A stretch of 64,000 nt of DNA, from positions 543,012,335-543,076,334 of the forward strand of contig NC_081412.1 of assembly GCF_030272615.1 (NCBI RefSeq), read 5' to 3'. Source of the stretch: Cryptomeria japonica. Its lineage: Eukaryota; Streptophyta; Pinopsida; Cupressales; Cupressaceae. Below the pieces are notes generated by a model. It saw only the letters and a list, made by a program, of their open reading frames with translations. It was not told the origin of the DNA and made no database searches. Below are positions 1-9,990 of this stretch, one piece after another. Within the stretch, counting starts at the first letter, position 1. Each line of letters starts with the position of its first letter. The position numbers and the translations under genes were made by a program.

Positions 1-275
1 AGGCTCTATTACTCTTCCCGTTAAGGTTGGTACTCAGTGCTTAGATGTCATTTTTGCTATCATTCCTAAATCCTACTTCAAATCAATTTTGTGTGAAGTT
101 GGGACATCCTTGCCCTTGGTTCTCTTCCATGAAAGTGATCCCATCTACCCTTCATAAATGTATCAAATTTCTTCATTATGACAAAATCTTAACTATAAAT
201 TATAGCATGTACCCAGTACCAACCCACTCATGCACTAGTTCAAAACTTCAACAACAAGTAAGTTGGACTTTTAGT
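1..275 (+). pseudogene. Ty3/Gypsy gag-pol fragment, region after the protease
   Basis: The plus strand, read across one frameshift near base 65, gives SITLPVKVGTQCLDVIFAIIP and then VKLGHPCPWFSSMKVIPSTL followed by HKCIKFLHYDKILTINYSMY. The same stretch occurs on the minus strand at about 54720-54880 (VKLGYPWLSSMKAIASSIHK...), directly downstream of a retropepsin-like segment. This is the conserved 'GYPWL' block that follows the protease in plant Gypsy polyproteins. The fragment enters from beyond the left edge and is lost after about 275. Only the family is assigned; no function remains. Confidence 0.65.
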
Positions 276-774
276 TTTAATTCACTTGTTTTTTGTGAGA
301 TAAACTTCTTTTTTTATATATAGTTATAAAATTATAATCAACCATAATCAATGTACAAATAATTAATGGAACAAACTGGATTTTCTTTTTATATATTAAA
401 AATAGAGGAAGAAGCATTACATAAAAAAGATCACCGTATTAAATTTATTTCCATTTAACAAAATATTGAAATAATGTAGCTCATAGATAAAAAGCATTTG
501 AAAAACTTTTATTAATAAAAATCAAATAGAAAGTATTTTAATATCCATAAGACTCTAAGAGGAAAACTGAAACAAACTCGAATTTGAAAATTATCATTAA
601 TATTCATGCTTTGGAAATTTATAATTTTTACATGTATGAGACTTGAGTCCCTCAAAAACTTTAAAGCCAAAATGAGTGAGCCACTGAGCCTGTCAGGTTT
701 CGAGGACATAGGCAAAAAAAACTACTAGAGGGTCGGGGCTAGGGCATAGGTAGTGGATCGTTTACAACTTTACC
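276..774. other. Non-coding AT-rich stretch
   Basis: No frame here resembles a protein. The interval is AT-rich with homopolymer runs and no clear repeat unit. It separates the Gypsy scrap from the minus-strand frame ending at 775. Confidence 0.5.
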
Positions 775-1350
775 CTAAGAATCTGACCCTCCTTCCATGT
801 AGAATTCTTTAGATAGCATAAGCTGAGAGAATTCTTCAAGCCACATGTAGTTTGGAAAGTTGTCTAGGAGCAACCATTTCCAGAGAAAGTCCCTACCAAT
901 CGGCACCCATTTCCTGTGACGTGTCAAGTGCTCCACATTTAGATTCAGAAGAAATAGTTTCCTAGCCACTGGGACTGTTTGATCAGGGAGGAGAAGCTTG
1001 GATAATTCACTTGCCCAAGGGATCCCCACCCCTACTTCTGCAAGGACGACAACAGTAATGTCATCTCCAAGGAAGTCTTCCTTAAACACCTTCCACAACA
1101 ACATCAGCATATCCACCTTATCTCCTCTGAGTTCCAGAAGACACACCAAGAATTGAGATGTAATGTCCATGTTAACACGGTATCTATTTTGGTTTCGCAG
1201 AAACTCTTTGCCCAGGACCATTTGCACAACCTCATTGGTGAATGATCCAACCTCCTTGCAGACTGATTGGAGGGTTGGGTCTCTAACGGATCCCAGAAAG
1301 GCCCTCTGGTCCGCTGCATAAATACTTCTCAAGTGGATGGGATTCTCCAT
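775..1350 (-). CDS. Hypothetical protein, 191 aa, unrecognised
   Basis: An uninterrupted 191-codon minus-strand frame starts MENPIHLRSIYAADQRAFLG and ends MEGGSDS. I do not recognise it. It is leucine- and valine-rich, with a central hydrophobic stretch (VVVLAEVGVGIPWASELSKL) and tryptophan/aromatic-rich C-terminal residues (KWLLLDNFPNYMWLEEF). There is no signal peptide or obvious transmembrane helix. The start codon has a good plant context (a purine at -3, AAGATGG), and a TATA-like sequence lies about 140 bases upstream. It stands out because almost every other frame in the window carries stops. It could be a small gene, a retrocopy or a fragment of a LINE or other element that kept its frame by chance. 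Neighbours on both sides are repeat-derived. Confidence 0.35.
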   Translation of the reverse strand: MENPIHLRSIYAADQRAFLGSVRDPTLQSVCKEVGSFTNEVVQMVLGKEFLRNQNRYRVNMDITSQFLVCLLELRGDKVDMLMLLWKVFKEDFLGDDITVVVLAEVGVGIPWASELSKLLLPDQTVPVARKLFLLNLNVEHLTRHRKWVPIGRDFLWKWLLLDNFPNYMWLEEFSQLMLSKEFYMEGGSDS

Positions 1351-2354
1351 CTTGAGAAATTAGATTAACAAATTAAACAAATTGAGCCTATAAACCTGAA
1401 CTAGAGGCAGAATTTAAATACTGTGAGCTTTGATGATTTATCTACCAAATGGAAAAGGCTAATTGAAGATGAAAGAAGCAAAGATCGTATATAAATAGTT
1501 GAAGCTCTTGATTGTAATAATTACTTCTCTAACTGTATTAATTACTTTAAATTTTTTTAAATCTTTTATATCTCTACAAATCTTTCCCATGAATGCACTA
1601 GTGTGCGAAATTGGAAACGACTATAAACCAATACCAAGTTGGCAAGTACCACATTGGAAGTTGTGGGGACAAAGTGGATTGTAGTTAGTGAATAAATATA
1701 TATTAAATGATCAAAATTAGTGATCTTGACATTTGATACGTGTCTATTGAATCCAATTCCATTGTGGGCACTTTCTAGTGAGCTATGTTCTCTTCAAAAA
1801 ATTGGGCTGAAATAAAACTTTAGCAACTGATCTACGATCATCGAACGGTTTAAAATTATTGATGGATTTTAGGTATGTGTCACCCTTCATGTGTCAAAGA
1901 GGCCGCGCTTATTGATACATCATGAAGAGTTTAGACTCAATGTGATGTACTGATGTGATTTGATGTGCCTTGTCTATTAATGGCAATGAATTCATGAAAT
2001 CACCAATAATTATATTTTTTTCATAAATAACAAAATATTCGCCAAAACAAATTAAATAATTTTCAAGCAGTGGATAAAAATTGCCAATACATTTAATAAT
2101 TTTTCCTTCGGAGTAAAATTTTTCGCCCATACAATTATATATTTGTTCCTTTTAACAAAAATTATTCACCTCCTACAATATATATATTCCCCATAGAACA
2201 AGGTATAATTCGCAAGAAATTTATGGAATTTGCATACACTAGAAAAAAATTGCTAATACAATTTTTTTTTTTCCCTATTTTGAAAAAAATATTCATCATC
2301 AATATGAAAATTTCCACTCGAAAATAATGTCTGATTCACCAAGATTTTACACAA
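1351..2354. other. Non-coding stretch
   Basis: No supported gene. The part from about 2000 to 2330 is very AT-rich with recurring attgccaat / tcgccca / attcgc words, but I could not find a clean repeat unit or element ends. The left end of S1 appears to be lost here. Confidence 0.45.
1486..1498 (-). promoter_or_regulatory. Possible TATA element upstream of the 191-aa frame
   Basis: The plus-strand sequence GTATATAAATAG reads CTATTTATATAC on the minus strand, about 140 bases before the start codon at 1350. The canonical orientation of the box is on the plus strand, so the assignment to the minus-strand frame is weak. Confidence 0.2.
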
Positions 2355-3770
2355 TTGTCCCGGGGGTGGTTTCTTAAAGTTATCCCTAGAACCTATAAGG
2401 AGAAGAGCCTAAAACTTTATCAGCAATTTAAGAGACCAATCATTCAAAAGAAGGCTTGGAAAGAGGTTGAAGGTTTTGCAAAAAGCATGGGGATATCAAA
2501 AGAGGCTGTCCAGAAAGAAAGAGAAGAAAACATTACCTCTAAAGGGTAATTAGTAAGAGTGAAGAAGGATCAAGCAAGAATCCCTAAGACAAAAGATAGA
2601 AATAGAAGTATTGCTCCCATCTCTGAACCTCTCAAGCCAAAATCATCGGTTAAGCCATCCAGTAGAGTGCAGATGAAGAAATCAGTGAGATTTGTTGTGG
2701 TTGACAGAGAAGAAACTGAATTAGATGAGGTAGTAGGAGAAGTAAAGGAAAAATCTCTTAAGGCCACCAGGTCTCTAAGGAAAAGCCATCTGACATAACA
2801 AGATCCACCAAGAAGCCAAAATCTTATCTTGATGAGGCATTGAAGTCAGGAAAACTTCAAGGTAATTACACTATTGTGCCTCCTATTACAGTAGAACAAA
2901 TTATTAATTCAGTTGTCAAAGAGGGTAATTTGAAACCACTATCTGAGTGGTATGAATTTTTTTATGAAAGTGGGAAAATATCATTAGAAGAACCCATAGT
3001 TGAATACATCAATGTATATATTAAATCCTTGATAGAGTTATCATCTGCAATTCCAAAGAGTTTGTATGACATTTTGGATGCTCGGAGATTAACTGCAAAT
3101 AAAGAAGATGAGAAATTGAATGAATACATAATAACCAATTTGTGTGCAGTTATTACTAAGGAGGAGATAGATAGATTACTCCGGTTAGCCATGGATAAGT
3201 TTTAGAGTAAGAATAGAGTAAACAAGATCATGTTCGGTAAGATTGATGAAGTGGCTATGAAAACCGAGAAGATTTGGATTGTAAAAGTTTTGCAAGAAAA
3301 TCAATATGAAGTCAATCTGACAAAGGATCAAGATGACACCATTCCAAAAACTTAGCAGACCAAGGTGGATATACTTTTAATTCCGGAAGAGCCTCTAGTT
3401 GAGTAGGGAGTGGGTGATACTTATGTTTCGAAAGTTCAATTAGCAGATCATGTAGAAGCCAATGCTCGAAAAGATAGTAGAATGGAGAATGATGTAGGTG
3501 TGGGTGAAGTTGATATAGCAGATAAAGTTGAGATCCCTCCAACACCTAAAAATGAAGTAGTTGGAGAAGAAGATATGGAGAAGATCGAGGTCAAGGTTGA
3601 AACTGAAGAAAGAGACACTAAGACTGTGAAAGGTAAATAGGTCATTGATGACCCAGAGTTTATACAAGGACCAATTAAACTTTCTTCTTTGTCTCCCATT
3701 TAGAAACTTTAGTTGGCATCTTTTGCTTAAGAAAAATATAGTGAAGACATTTTAAAATCTCACCCTGAAT
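2355..3770 (+). pseudogene. S1 ORF2-like protein, N-terminal/central part
   Basis: Degenerate plus-strand reading with several stops and a frameshift near 2800. It begins MSRGWFLKVIPRTYKEKSLK, runs through a basic segment (KKSVRFVVVDREETELDE) and then a better-kept 121-codon stretch at 2840-3205 (ITVEQIINSVVKEGNLKPLSEWYEFFYESGK). The segment AIPKSLYDILDARR at about 3046-3088, followed by KIWIVKVLQ, lines up with SIPKELYAHIETRW...KEQWKTIF in the S2 frame (around 19900-20005). An acidic tail follows (EVVGEEDMEKIEVKVETEER). Identity is low, but the order of blocks agrees. The function is unknown. The frame stops at the LINE insertion. Confidence 0.5.
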
Positions 3771-3943
3771 ATAGTTTATTTTTTATTAGGGAAAAACCGG
3801 GTTTTATAGGGACCCGAAACCACCAAGTTACAAACAAAAATTAAAATTAACAGACTAAGTTCACCAGTGTGGAAAAGCTGTCAAATAGACAAAAAGACAG
3901 AAAACCAGACAAAAACATAGCAAGAACTAAAACCAAAAAATCA

Positions 3944-4672
3944 TTAACCTAAATACTTAATAGTCTTAGCTATCTCAATCTCTAGAGTATTCATCTCTTG
4001 GGCCGATTTGTTTAGGTCCTCAAGCTCCTGAATAGAGGACTCCACCTTTCTCTTCAGATTGGCTATGGTTCTCTTGGACAGACAAGACTCCTCTTTCTCA
4101 CCTTTTTCTCTATCAGCATCAAGGTCCACAACCAAGGTGCCCTGTTGGGATTTTTCTAGTTTATCCACCATCATTTTCATCGTGGTTGCATAATTCTTGA
4201 TGATCTTATGACTTTGTTTCATTATTACATTTAAGGTTTCCTTGATTTTGCTAACTTCCCCCTCAAGCTGCAAGGTTTTCTTCTCATTTTATTTTTTCAT
4301 TTTATCAATAATTTCCACTATTCTTTGTAGACACTCTGCCATGGATAACTTTTCTTCCTCGGTCCAGATTGCCGCTACGATCTTCTGAGGCTGCACTTTA
4401 TCAACCAACTCCTCCAGTTTAGTAGCAACTACCCTGTTCTTTAGGTTAAGGTCTTTGATTTCATGAAAGACCCATTTAAAAACCCTAAAAAGGTCCACTG
4501 CACTATTCCTGGCAATAGTCAACATATCATCTGGAGATTCCTTGTCCAATTTAAAGTAATGTTCATCCAGTTTGAGGTCTTTTGGAAATCTTGGCCTGTT
4601 TTCTCTCTTAATGTTAGGGTGGGTGGAAAGAGAATCTTCAAGGGAACTAGAAGTATCAGAAGAGTCACCCAT
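3944..4672 (-). pseudogene. Coiled-coil protein frame within the LINE 3' part
   Basis: Two open stretches (4672-4289 and 4273-3944) are in the same frame, separated by one stop, giving about 243 codons. It starts MGDSSDTSSSLEDSLSTHPN and continues with DEHYFKLDKESPDDMLTIAR, IKDLNLKNRVVATKLEELVD and LEGEVSKIKETLNVIMKQSH, then a lysine/glutamate-rich helix near the end (RKVESSIQELEDLNKSAQEM). Heptad-like spacing of L, I, V and M suggests a coiled coil. No enzymatic motif is seen. It precedes the LINE 3' tail. Function unknown. Confidence 0.4.
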
Positions 4673-4679
4673 AATGATA

Positions 4680-5506
4680 AATTCAAGAAACCCCCCTTAA
4701 AAATATATATAAAATCTTGGAGGATTCTTATTTATTTTGGATAAAATAATAATTTTTATTGGTGAATGTTTCATTTTTTAAAAGAAAAATACTAATTTTA
4801 TTGGAGAATTTTTTTACATAAAAATTCTTTGGTAGAAAATCTTGCCGAATCTTTGAAAATAATATGAGTATGCATTAGTTACTATTGCAAATAATTTCAT
4901 TTAAAAAATAAATTCTTATAGAAAAGTAGAGGCCTAAGGTGGAAATCATTAATGAGTTTAAAGGGTAGACACTACTTTATTTAGTTACTTCCATTAATTT
5001 AAATTAATCTACTATCCCTCTTTGTATTTTGTCAATAAAATGTACTTAAAATTTGTAATACTCATGGGGCTGAATTTTTTATTATACCATTGATTTCCAT
5101 TGAGGTCAACAATTGAAAAGCAAGTCAACCCCCATGAGCATTAAAACTTGAAGGTACAATTTACCTGATAGAATGCAATGATGGTCATTAGATTATATTT
5201 TGAATCAATGGTGGCAACTAAAGATTGCTAATAAAACCCTAAAGTAACTAATAATTATGATGTATTACTGGTGAATTAGTTTATTTTTTTAAATAAATTA
5301 TTAAATTTTGGAAAATCTGATCCAATCATGTATTGACTATTTTTGCGAATCTTTGAATTTAACAATTTAATAAAATAAACCTTTGGCGATTTAAATAAGG
5401 CGAAAATAAAATTTTGTAAAAATGTGGCGATTTAGGTCACCTTAAAACTTGAACTATTAGCCAAATTTTGATTTTTAAATTTTTAAAAATAGCCAATTAA
5501 TGAATA
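4680..5506. other. AT-rich stretch inside the LINE, with a short inverted repeat
   Basis: No coding. At 5056-5076 the sequence taatactcatggggctga is mirrored by tcaacccccatgagcatta at 5126-5144, a stem of about 17 bp with a loop of about 50 bases. It could be a small inserted element between the two LINE frames, but no clear ends or target duplication were found. Confidence 0.35.
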
Positions 5507-6600
5507 TTAGCCACTAAAAAAATCACTCAACAATTCCTCAGAGTAAGACACCAGTTTTTTCTTCGAAGAGGCTTTCATTTTATTTTTAGCCATGGAGAGG
5601 GTTATCACAGAGGTTTCTGGTTTACTTGTATGCCTTCTCAAAGGGTATTTTTTAGGGGGAGGAGATATTTCCTCTGCCCAGTCTGAATCCCCATCAGAAT
5701 TTCCCTCAAACATACTGGTTTCAGTGTCATACCCTTTTGAGTCTGGAGGTGAAATGGGATAAGACAGTGAAGGAAGACTAGAAAAGTGCTCATGAATGAG
5801 TTGGATAACACTAACATGCAAAATAGGGGCACTCCTAGGATTTTTACGATGTTCCAAAATATAGTGTTTAAGAGAACACAACAGATAACGGGGGAAAGAA
5901 ACCCTGACCTTGTACTTGAAGTGGTTGAGAAGGATGAAGTGGTAACCATACACCCTTTTGAATCTCCTATCCACAATTATATATTCCATCACCACTCTAA
6001 GAACCTCCCTCTAGAGAATTTTTATGGTGTTGGCCTCAAAGTAGCTATTCTAAACCTTTACCAGAGCTTCCCTCTCTTCCTCTGATTTAGGGAATTTAAC
6101 GACCGCTTCATCAGATATCTTCCTATCATGGAATAATTTCATACCTTTAGTAGAGACGTCGGTAACTTCTCCAATAAGACCCTCATTGATTATCACTTTT
6201 CTTCTAGACATAATGATGCCTTTCTCCTTCTAATTTTTGACAAAATACCTCACAATGTCAAGGTTAGCACCATGAATCTTTTCCAGGAAAGGTTTCATTC
6301 CCCCTTTGACAATCTGATTCCATACCTTCTAGTTCTTCTGGTGATTTTCACAACTTTTCGGCTCCACCCTTTTCCTATTACCCCCCATTTTTTCACAGGT
6401 TTCTTTCTTCTCACTTGCAGTGTAGATTAACTTGGCTACAAATTTATAGAAAAGCCTAGGAACACATAAAATGTTCCATTTCATGTAGTTTGAAGGGATA
6501 ATAATGGTGTCGATAATGTAGTGAATGAAACAGTACCTTTCACTGATCCTCTTAATCATTTTTGGAAATGACAAATTTTCCATGAATTTCATCATATCCA
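5507..6600 (-). pseudogene. LINE post-RNase H region, conserved unknown domain
   Basis: Downstream of RNase H the minus strand keeps a broken frame: MKWNILCVPRLFYKFVAKLI, KVWNQIVKGGMKPFLEKIHG, RRKVIINEGLIGEVTDVSTK, KISDEAVVKFPKSEEEREAL, then a 162-codon open part (5995-5507) ending in a basic, serine-rich tail with SYSEELLSDFFSG. The block W(N/H)x(I/V)VKG...HG recurs in the second LINE fragment (KLTLWHKVVKGNLDSYVEGM at about 10380-10320). LINE polyproteins usually end shortly after RNase H, so a conserved extension is unusual. I do not recognise the domain. Confidence 0.45.
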
Positions 6601-6930
6601 ATTAAGGATTTCACCCCCTCTTCTAGGTCCTTGTAGGATTGCCACATCCGTTGTCTAGAGAGCTTTACTCCTTCGTTGGAAAAATAGTCAGTGACCATGT
6701 TTGCTTCCCTAAACACATGTGAAATTCTTACATTCTCAAAGTTGCTAATGAGTGATTTAGCTTTGTCGATCCAATTTTTGATGGTCCATGAGGGGGAGGA
6801 CTTACCTAAAAGGCATTTGATAATATTTTTCAAGTCCCCCTCAATCCATAGATTTTTAATATTGAATTTTCTAGCAAGGTCAATGATCTGGAATGCTCCT
6901 ATGGCTTCAGCTAAGTGATTAGACTAAGAG
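6552..6930 (-). pseudogene. LINE RNase H-like domain fragment
   Basis: Minus-strand translation gives SNHLAEAIGAFQIIDLARKF, then NLWIEGDLKNIIKCLLGK, then VRISHVFREANMVTDYFSNE. These match the plant LINE/RVT_3-type RNase H pattern: an 'AE' helix, the 'EGD' acidic turn and the terminal 'H..REAN..AD.LAN' signature. The first strand with the initial catalytic aspartate is missing, because the element starts at the insertion breakpoint. The domain ends near 6552 and overlaps the next frame. Confidence 0.7.
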
Positions 6931-6973
6931 CCCACAGGGAGTGGCATCATTGAAACAACACTAAAGATAGTTT

Positions 6974-7683
6974 GTTAATGAACATGGAAATCGATACTTT
7001 AGAGAAGTTAATTCTCTCATTCCAAAAGGACACATCTAATACTTCATCTGGGCAATTGAAAAGCCTAATTGATACTATTGAATCCCATTTTGAATCTTTT
7101 GAGAAATCTGTAGAGGTTAAGGTCAGGAGTGAATTTGAAGCTAAAAGGCTCTGCACCCCAAAGAAAATGATCTCAAATGATAGACACATTGAATAATTGT
7201 GTAAAAATAATGCAAGATGCAATAATCGTAGGTGGAAACTTGTACAAATCATGCTTATCTCTAAACAAGTTCACTATATATATTAAGAATAAGTCTCAAG
7301 AGTACAAGGATCAGTTTGAAATATTGTCTCAATCAGTTGATCCGTTGTCAAATTCTTTAAGCCAGCATAAAAATCTGGTAATGTTTGTGCTTGAGAAGAT
7401 TCAAAGTCTGGGTTATGATTGGGAAAGGATAATTGGTAGAGTTGGAAAACTTAGGAGTCATATTTTCCCTAAGTTGGATGTAATGCTTAATTCTCTTCAA
7501 GATGCTTAGAGTGCTCTCAAGATAGATGGTCTTGTTGATCTCAAGATTGTAGAAGTGCAGTCTTATCTTCTCAGTGGGTTTATCATGGTTTCTGAGAATC
7601 TGCAAAAGGGTTGGGATAGTCACTTTGACTCATTAAAGAATTTGTATGTAGATATTTTCAAGTTTTTTATGAAGACTTTATAA
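6974..7683 (+). pseudogene. S1 ORF2-like protein, C-terminal part
   Basis: After the LINE the frame resumes with LMNMEIDTLEKLILSFQKDT and IDTIESHFESFEKSVEVKVR, shifts frame near 7175, and continues MIDTLNNCVKIMQDAIIVGG, EILSQSVDPLSNSLSQHKNL, FVLEKIQSLGYDWERIIGRV, ending MKTL-stop at 7681-7683. It is helical with regularly spaced hydrophobics. One stop lies at about 7507-7509. It occupies the same place relative to the polypurine tracts as the C-terminus of the S2 frame. Function unknown. Confidence 0.5.
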
Positions 7684-7736
7684 TAATTTTGGCCTCAATT
7701 CTTGATCTCCGATATCTTACCTTTGTCATTGATGTT

Positions 7737-7746
7737 AAAGGGGGAG
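7737..7746 (+). promoter_or_regulatory. Upstream polypurine tract of S1
   Basis: AAAGGGGGAG preceded by gatgtt, 54 bases after the stop of the large frame. S2 has the same arrangement at 18366-18377 (minus). Extra tracts upstream of the 3' LTR are described for Sireviruses. Confidence 0.55.
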
Positions 7747-7904
7747 TGTATAGGAGTGAAAAATATTGATCTAAGGGTGAGTTCCTTAATTCTTTTATTC
7801 TTTGATTCTTTGGAATCCAATGATTACATTCTTGTTTGTAGTGTATATATTTTGGTTTTGATCCGACACTTAGTCATTTTTCACTAAGTGTTGCCATCAA
7901 TGCC

Positions 7905-7915
7905 AAAGGGGGAGA
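7905..7915 (+). promoter_or_regulatory. LTR-proximal polypurine tract of S1
   Basis: AAAGGGGGAGA lies immediately before the 3' LTR, the expected place for plus-strand priming. Confidence 0.65.
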
Positions 7916-7919
7916 TTTT

Positions 7920-9021
7920 TGGAAAGAGACACTATAGGTATATTGTGATGTTGTCATTGATGGAAAATCATATCACTTTTGGGATCTGCACTTCATGTTT
8001 TCATCATTCTGGAAGATTGATTGGAGATTGATCAAGTATTTGTAAGGTACGATAAGATGAATAGGGTATCCGACAAAGTGTACAATATTTTGGTTGAGTA
8101 TTTTTCTTTACGGATCTAGGACATGTGTTGTGGTTATGCAATTTACTTTATTCCAGGTTTATAGCCTTCTCCAGTAATCATGTTTTGGCTAGAAGAATGG
8201 TTATCAATGGTAATGTGTGATAATTTAGTTTGTGGATCTTGCAGATCAATTTTTGCGGTTAATTGTGTGTTCGCGGTTGGTAAGACAGCCTGTGGGAAGC
8301 ATGTAGATATTTTTTTTTGGTTCTCTTGGTTGTTTTTGGATTGGACTGAAGCTGACTTGTGTATGTGTTTCATCTTTTGTGATGTGTTCTTGAAGCCGAC
8401 TTGGTGGTGACCTAAATTGGTGAGGTGGATATATAAGACAGGTTTATTTTATCATTTTGGAGATAGATATGTGTGTGAGATATATGTATGAGTGATTGTG
8501 CATAGTTTCATGTGTACAAGGTGTAGATTAGTGCTCCTGTATGCTGCAGCTTATCATAACAGAGCAGTTTTGTAGAACATAGTAAGAAATATTTTTTACT
8601 TAACAAGAACTATACTCAAGTATTTTTTGATGCTATTTCATAGTTAAAAACACATTGTAATCAATTACAAACATTTGTAAGGTAATGAGCCTTCCAGGTT
8701 GTAATCCTCATTTGTAAACATTAAGCAGTGAGCTCTGGGCAGTGTGCCTGAATGCATGTGCATTCCCCTATGTAAATTTTTTAATACTTTTAATAAAGTA
8801 TTTTAATATTGTGGGTTAGAATCGCATTGTATTTTTTCCCTTAATCGGGTTTCCACATAAAAGTCTTGGTGTTATGGTGTTGTCGATCTTTGTTTTGTGT
8901 TTCTATACTTTAATTTCTTTCATATGCATTAAGTGGTTTAAAGGTCATATTGTCAAATTTAAAAATTACAGAACACTAATTCACCCCCGCCCCCCCCTCT
9001 CAGTGTTCATTGATTAGAACA
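7920..9021 (+). repeat. 3' LTR of S1 (about 1.1 kb)
   Basis: The LTR starts near TGGAAAGAGACACTATAGG just after the polypurine tract and ends near ...CTCTCAGTG...GATTAGAACA. The terminal C-rich stretch (ttcacccccgcccccccctctcagtg) is the motif also found at the LTR ends of S2 and of the solo LTR at 45772. A TATA-like atatataagac lies at about 8429-8439 and an AATAAA signal at about 8800. No partner 5' LTR is in the window, so the exact ends cannot be confirmed by comparison. Confidence 0.6.
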
Positions 9022-9022
9022 T

Positions 9023-9985
9023 CCTCCCATGCAAATGGGGGTGCTATTTGTGGATTCTATAGATCACCCTTGTCCTCTTTTTTTTTGTTTATAGCTAGAG
9101 GCTTTTACGGTTTTCTTCTATTATGGCTTTGGGAGCCATGCTAAAACCCAGTGCTTTTGGTTTGGGGAGCCTATTAAAACCCCATGGTGTGGCTATTATA
9201 GGTTATGGGATCCTTGTGAAAACCCTTGATCTTCTGTATCAGAGGAAAGTTAAGGGAGCCTTTTCAAAACCCTTGTTTATTCTAATGATGGGGTATGGTC
9301 ATTTATGTTTATATCTTTTGACTCTTGGGTCTCTTTATGATGAGGGTTATTTTGTCCCTCTCTTTCTTGGTTTCATGGCTTTGTTTGTTGTGCTCCATTT
9401 TCTACATCTTGGGGTTACCTTGCTTTTTCCTATTGAGGTGGTCCTGTCTTCTATGGAGGGGGAGATGGATGTGGATGGAGGTGACCTTTCTCCTATTGAG
9501 GTGGAGTTGGATGCTAATAGATATGCCTAGAAGTGTTGTTGAGGGGTTCAAGAAGCCTTGCCATTTGGCTGCAAGAGAGTTGTTGATGACATTTCTGCTA
9601 TCTTCTTCCATTTATATCCTTTAGAGGTGGAGACATTAAAATTTTTGTTTCTCATAGTGGTGATCACTCTCAAGGAGAAGGTTGTGAGAGGCTAGATATA
9701 ACCCATGATTATGGATGAGGGAGACTTCTTCCCTATGTTCATTTTTATCTAAAATCTTTAAGGGTTGCTTAGGCCTTCTTCTTTTGCCACCAGTTTTGTA
9801 ATTCTTATTTTGTATTATTAGGTGTTGGTTGGGTTGCTATATGTTTATGTTGTTTATTTCTACAACATTCCTTTGTTGGTTCTGGATTCATGAAAAATAT
9901 GAGGGTTTCAAGTCCCTTCAAAACTTGTTGTATGGGGTTTCGGGTCCGCTTAAAACTTGTTTTATCCTTAATAAAAAACATAGGT
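9023..9985 (+). mobile_element. LINE 3' segment, plus strand
   Basis: This stretch carries four imperfect copies of GGGAGCC/GGGATCC-N-AAAACCC (9128-9275) and ends with GGGTTTCGGGTCCG...AAAACTTGTTTTATCC TTAATAAAAAA at about 9937-9975. The minus-strand LINE at 3778 ends with the same motif. A 135-codon frame (9123-9530, MALGAMLKPSAFGLGSLLKP...) covers the repeats but looks like translated 3'-UTR. I treat the frame as non-coding. Confidence 0.45.
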
Positions 9986-9990
9986 AAAAT

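Larger units (their letters stand above)
3778..6966 (-). mobile_element. 5'-truncated LINE inserted in S1
   Basis: Minus-strand order is: RNase H-like domain (6930-6552), a post-RNase H frame (6600-5507), a non-coding stretch, a coiled-coil frame (4672-3944), then a 3' tail at about 3840-3781 reading GGTTTCGGGTCCC...CCCGGTTTTTCCC TAATAAAA. A similar tail is found on the plus strand near 9935-9980. The flanks carry ATAGTTTATT (3771-3780) and ATAGTTTGTT (6967-6976), a probable target-site duplication. The S1 reading frame continues across the excised insert. The reverse-transcriptase region is missing, as expected for a 5'-truncated LINE copy. Confidence 0.55.
2355..9021 (+). mobile_element. 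S1: 5'-truncated, Sirevirus-like non-autonomous LTR element
   Basis: S1 consists of a long degenerate frame of unknown function (2355-3770 and 6974-7683), two AAAGGGGGAG polypurine tracts and a 3' LTR (7920-9021). The frame is split by a minus-strand LINE. No gag, protease, integrase or reverse transcriptase is visible, and the 5' LTR and primer site are missing. The layout (large frame, then 'gatgtt...aaagggggagt', then a second tract, then an LTR ending near TTCACCCCC...CTCTCAGTG) matches S2 at 16748-24932. Multiple polypurine tracts of this type are a known hallmark of Sireviruses (Ty1/Copia lineage). The left boundary is uncertain; it may lie before 2355. Confidence 0.6.

Noticed and set aside
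4680-5506. MITE between the two LINE frames
   Set aside because: An inverted repeat exists, but no matching terminal repeats or target duplication were found.
9123-9530. 135-codon frame as a membrane protein gene
   Set aside because: It overlaps GGGAGCC...AAAACCC repeats and ends in the LINE tail region; most likely translated 3' UTR.
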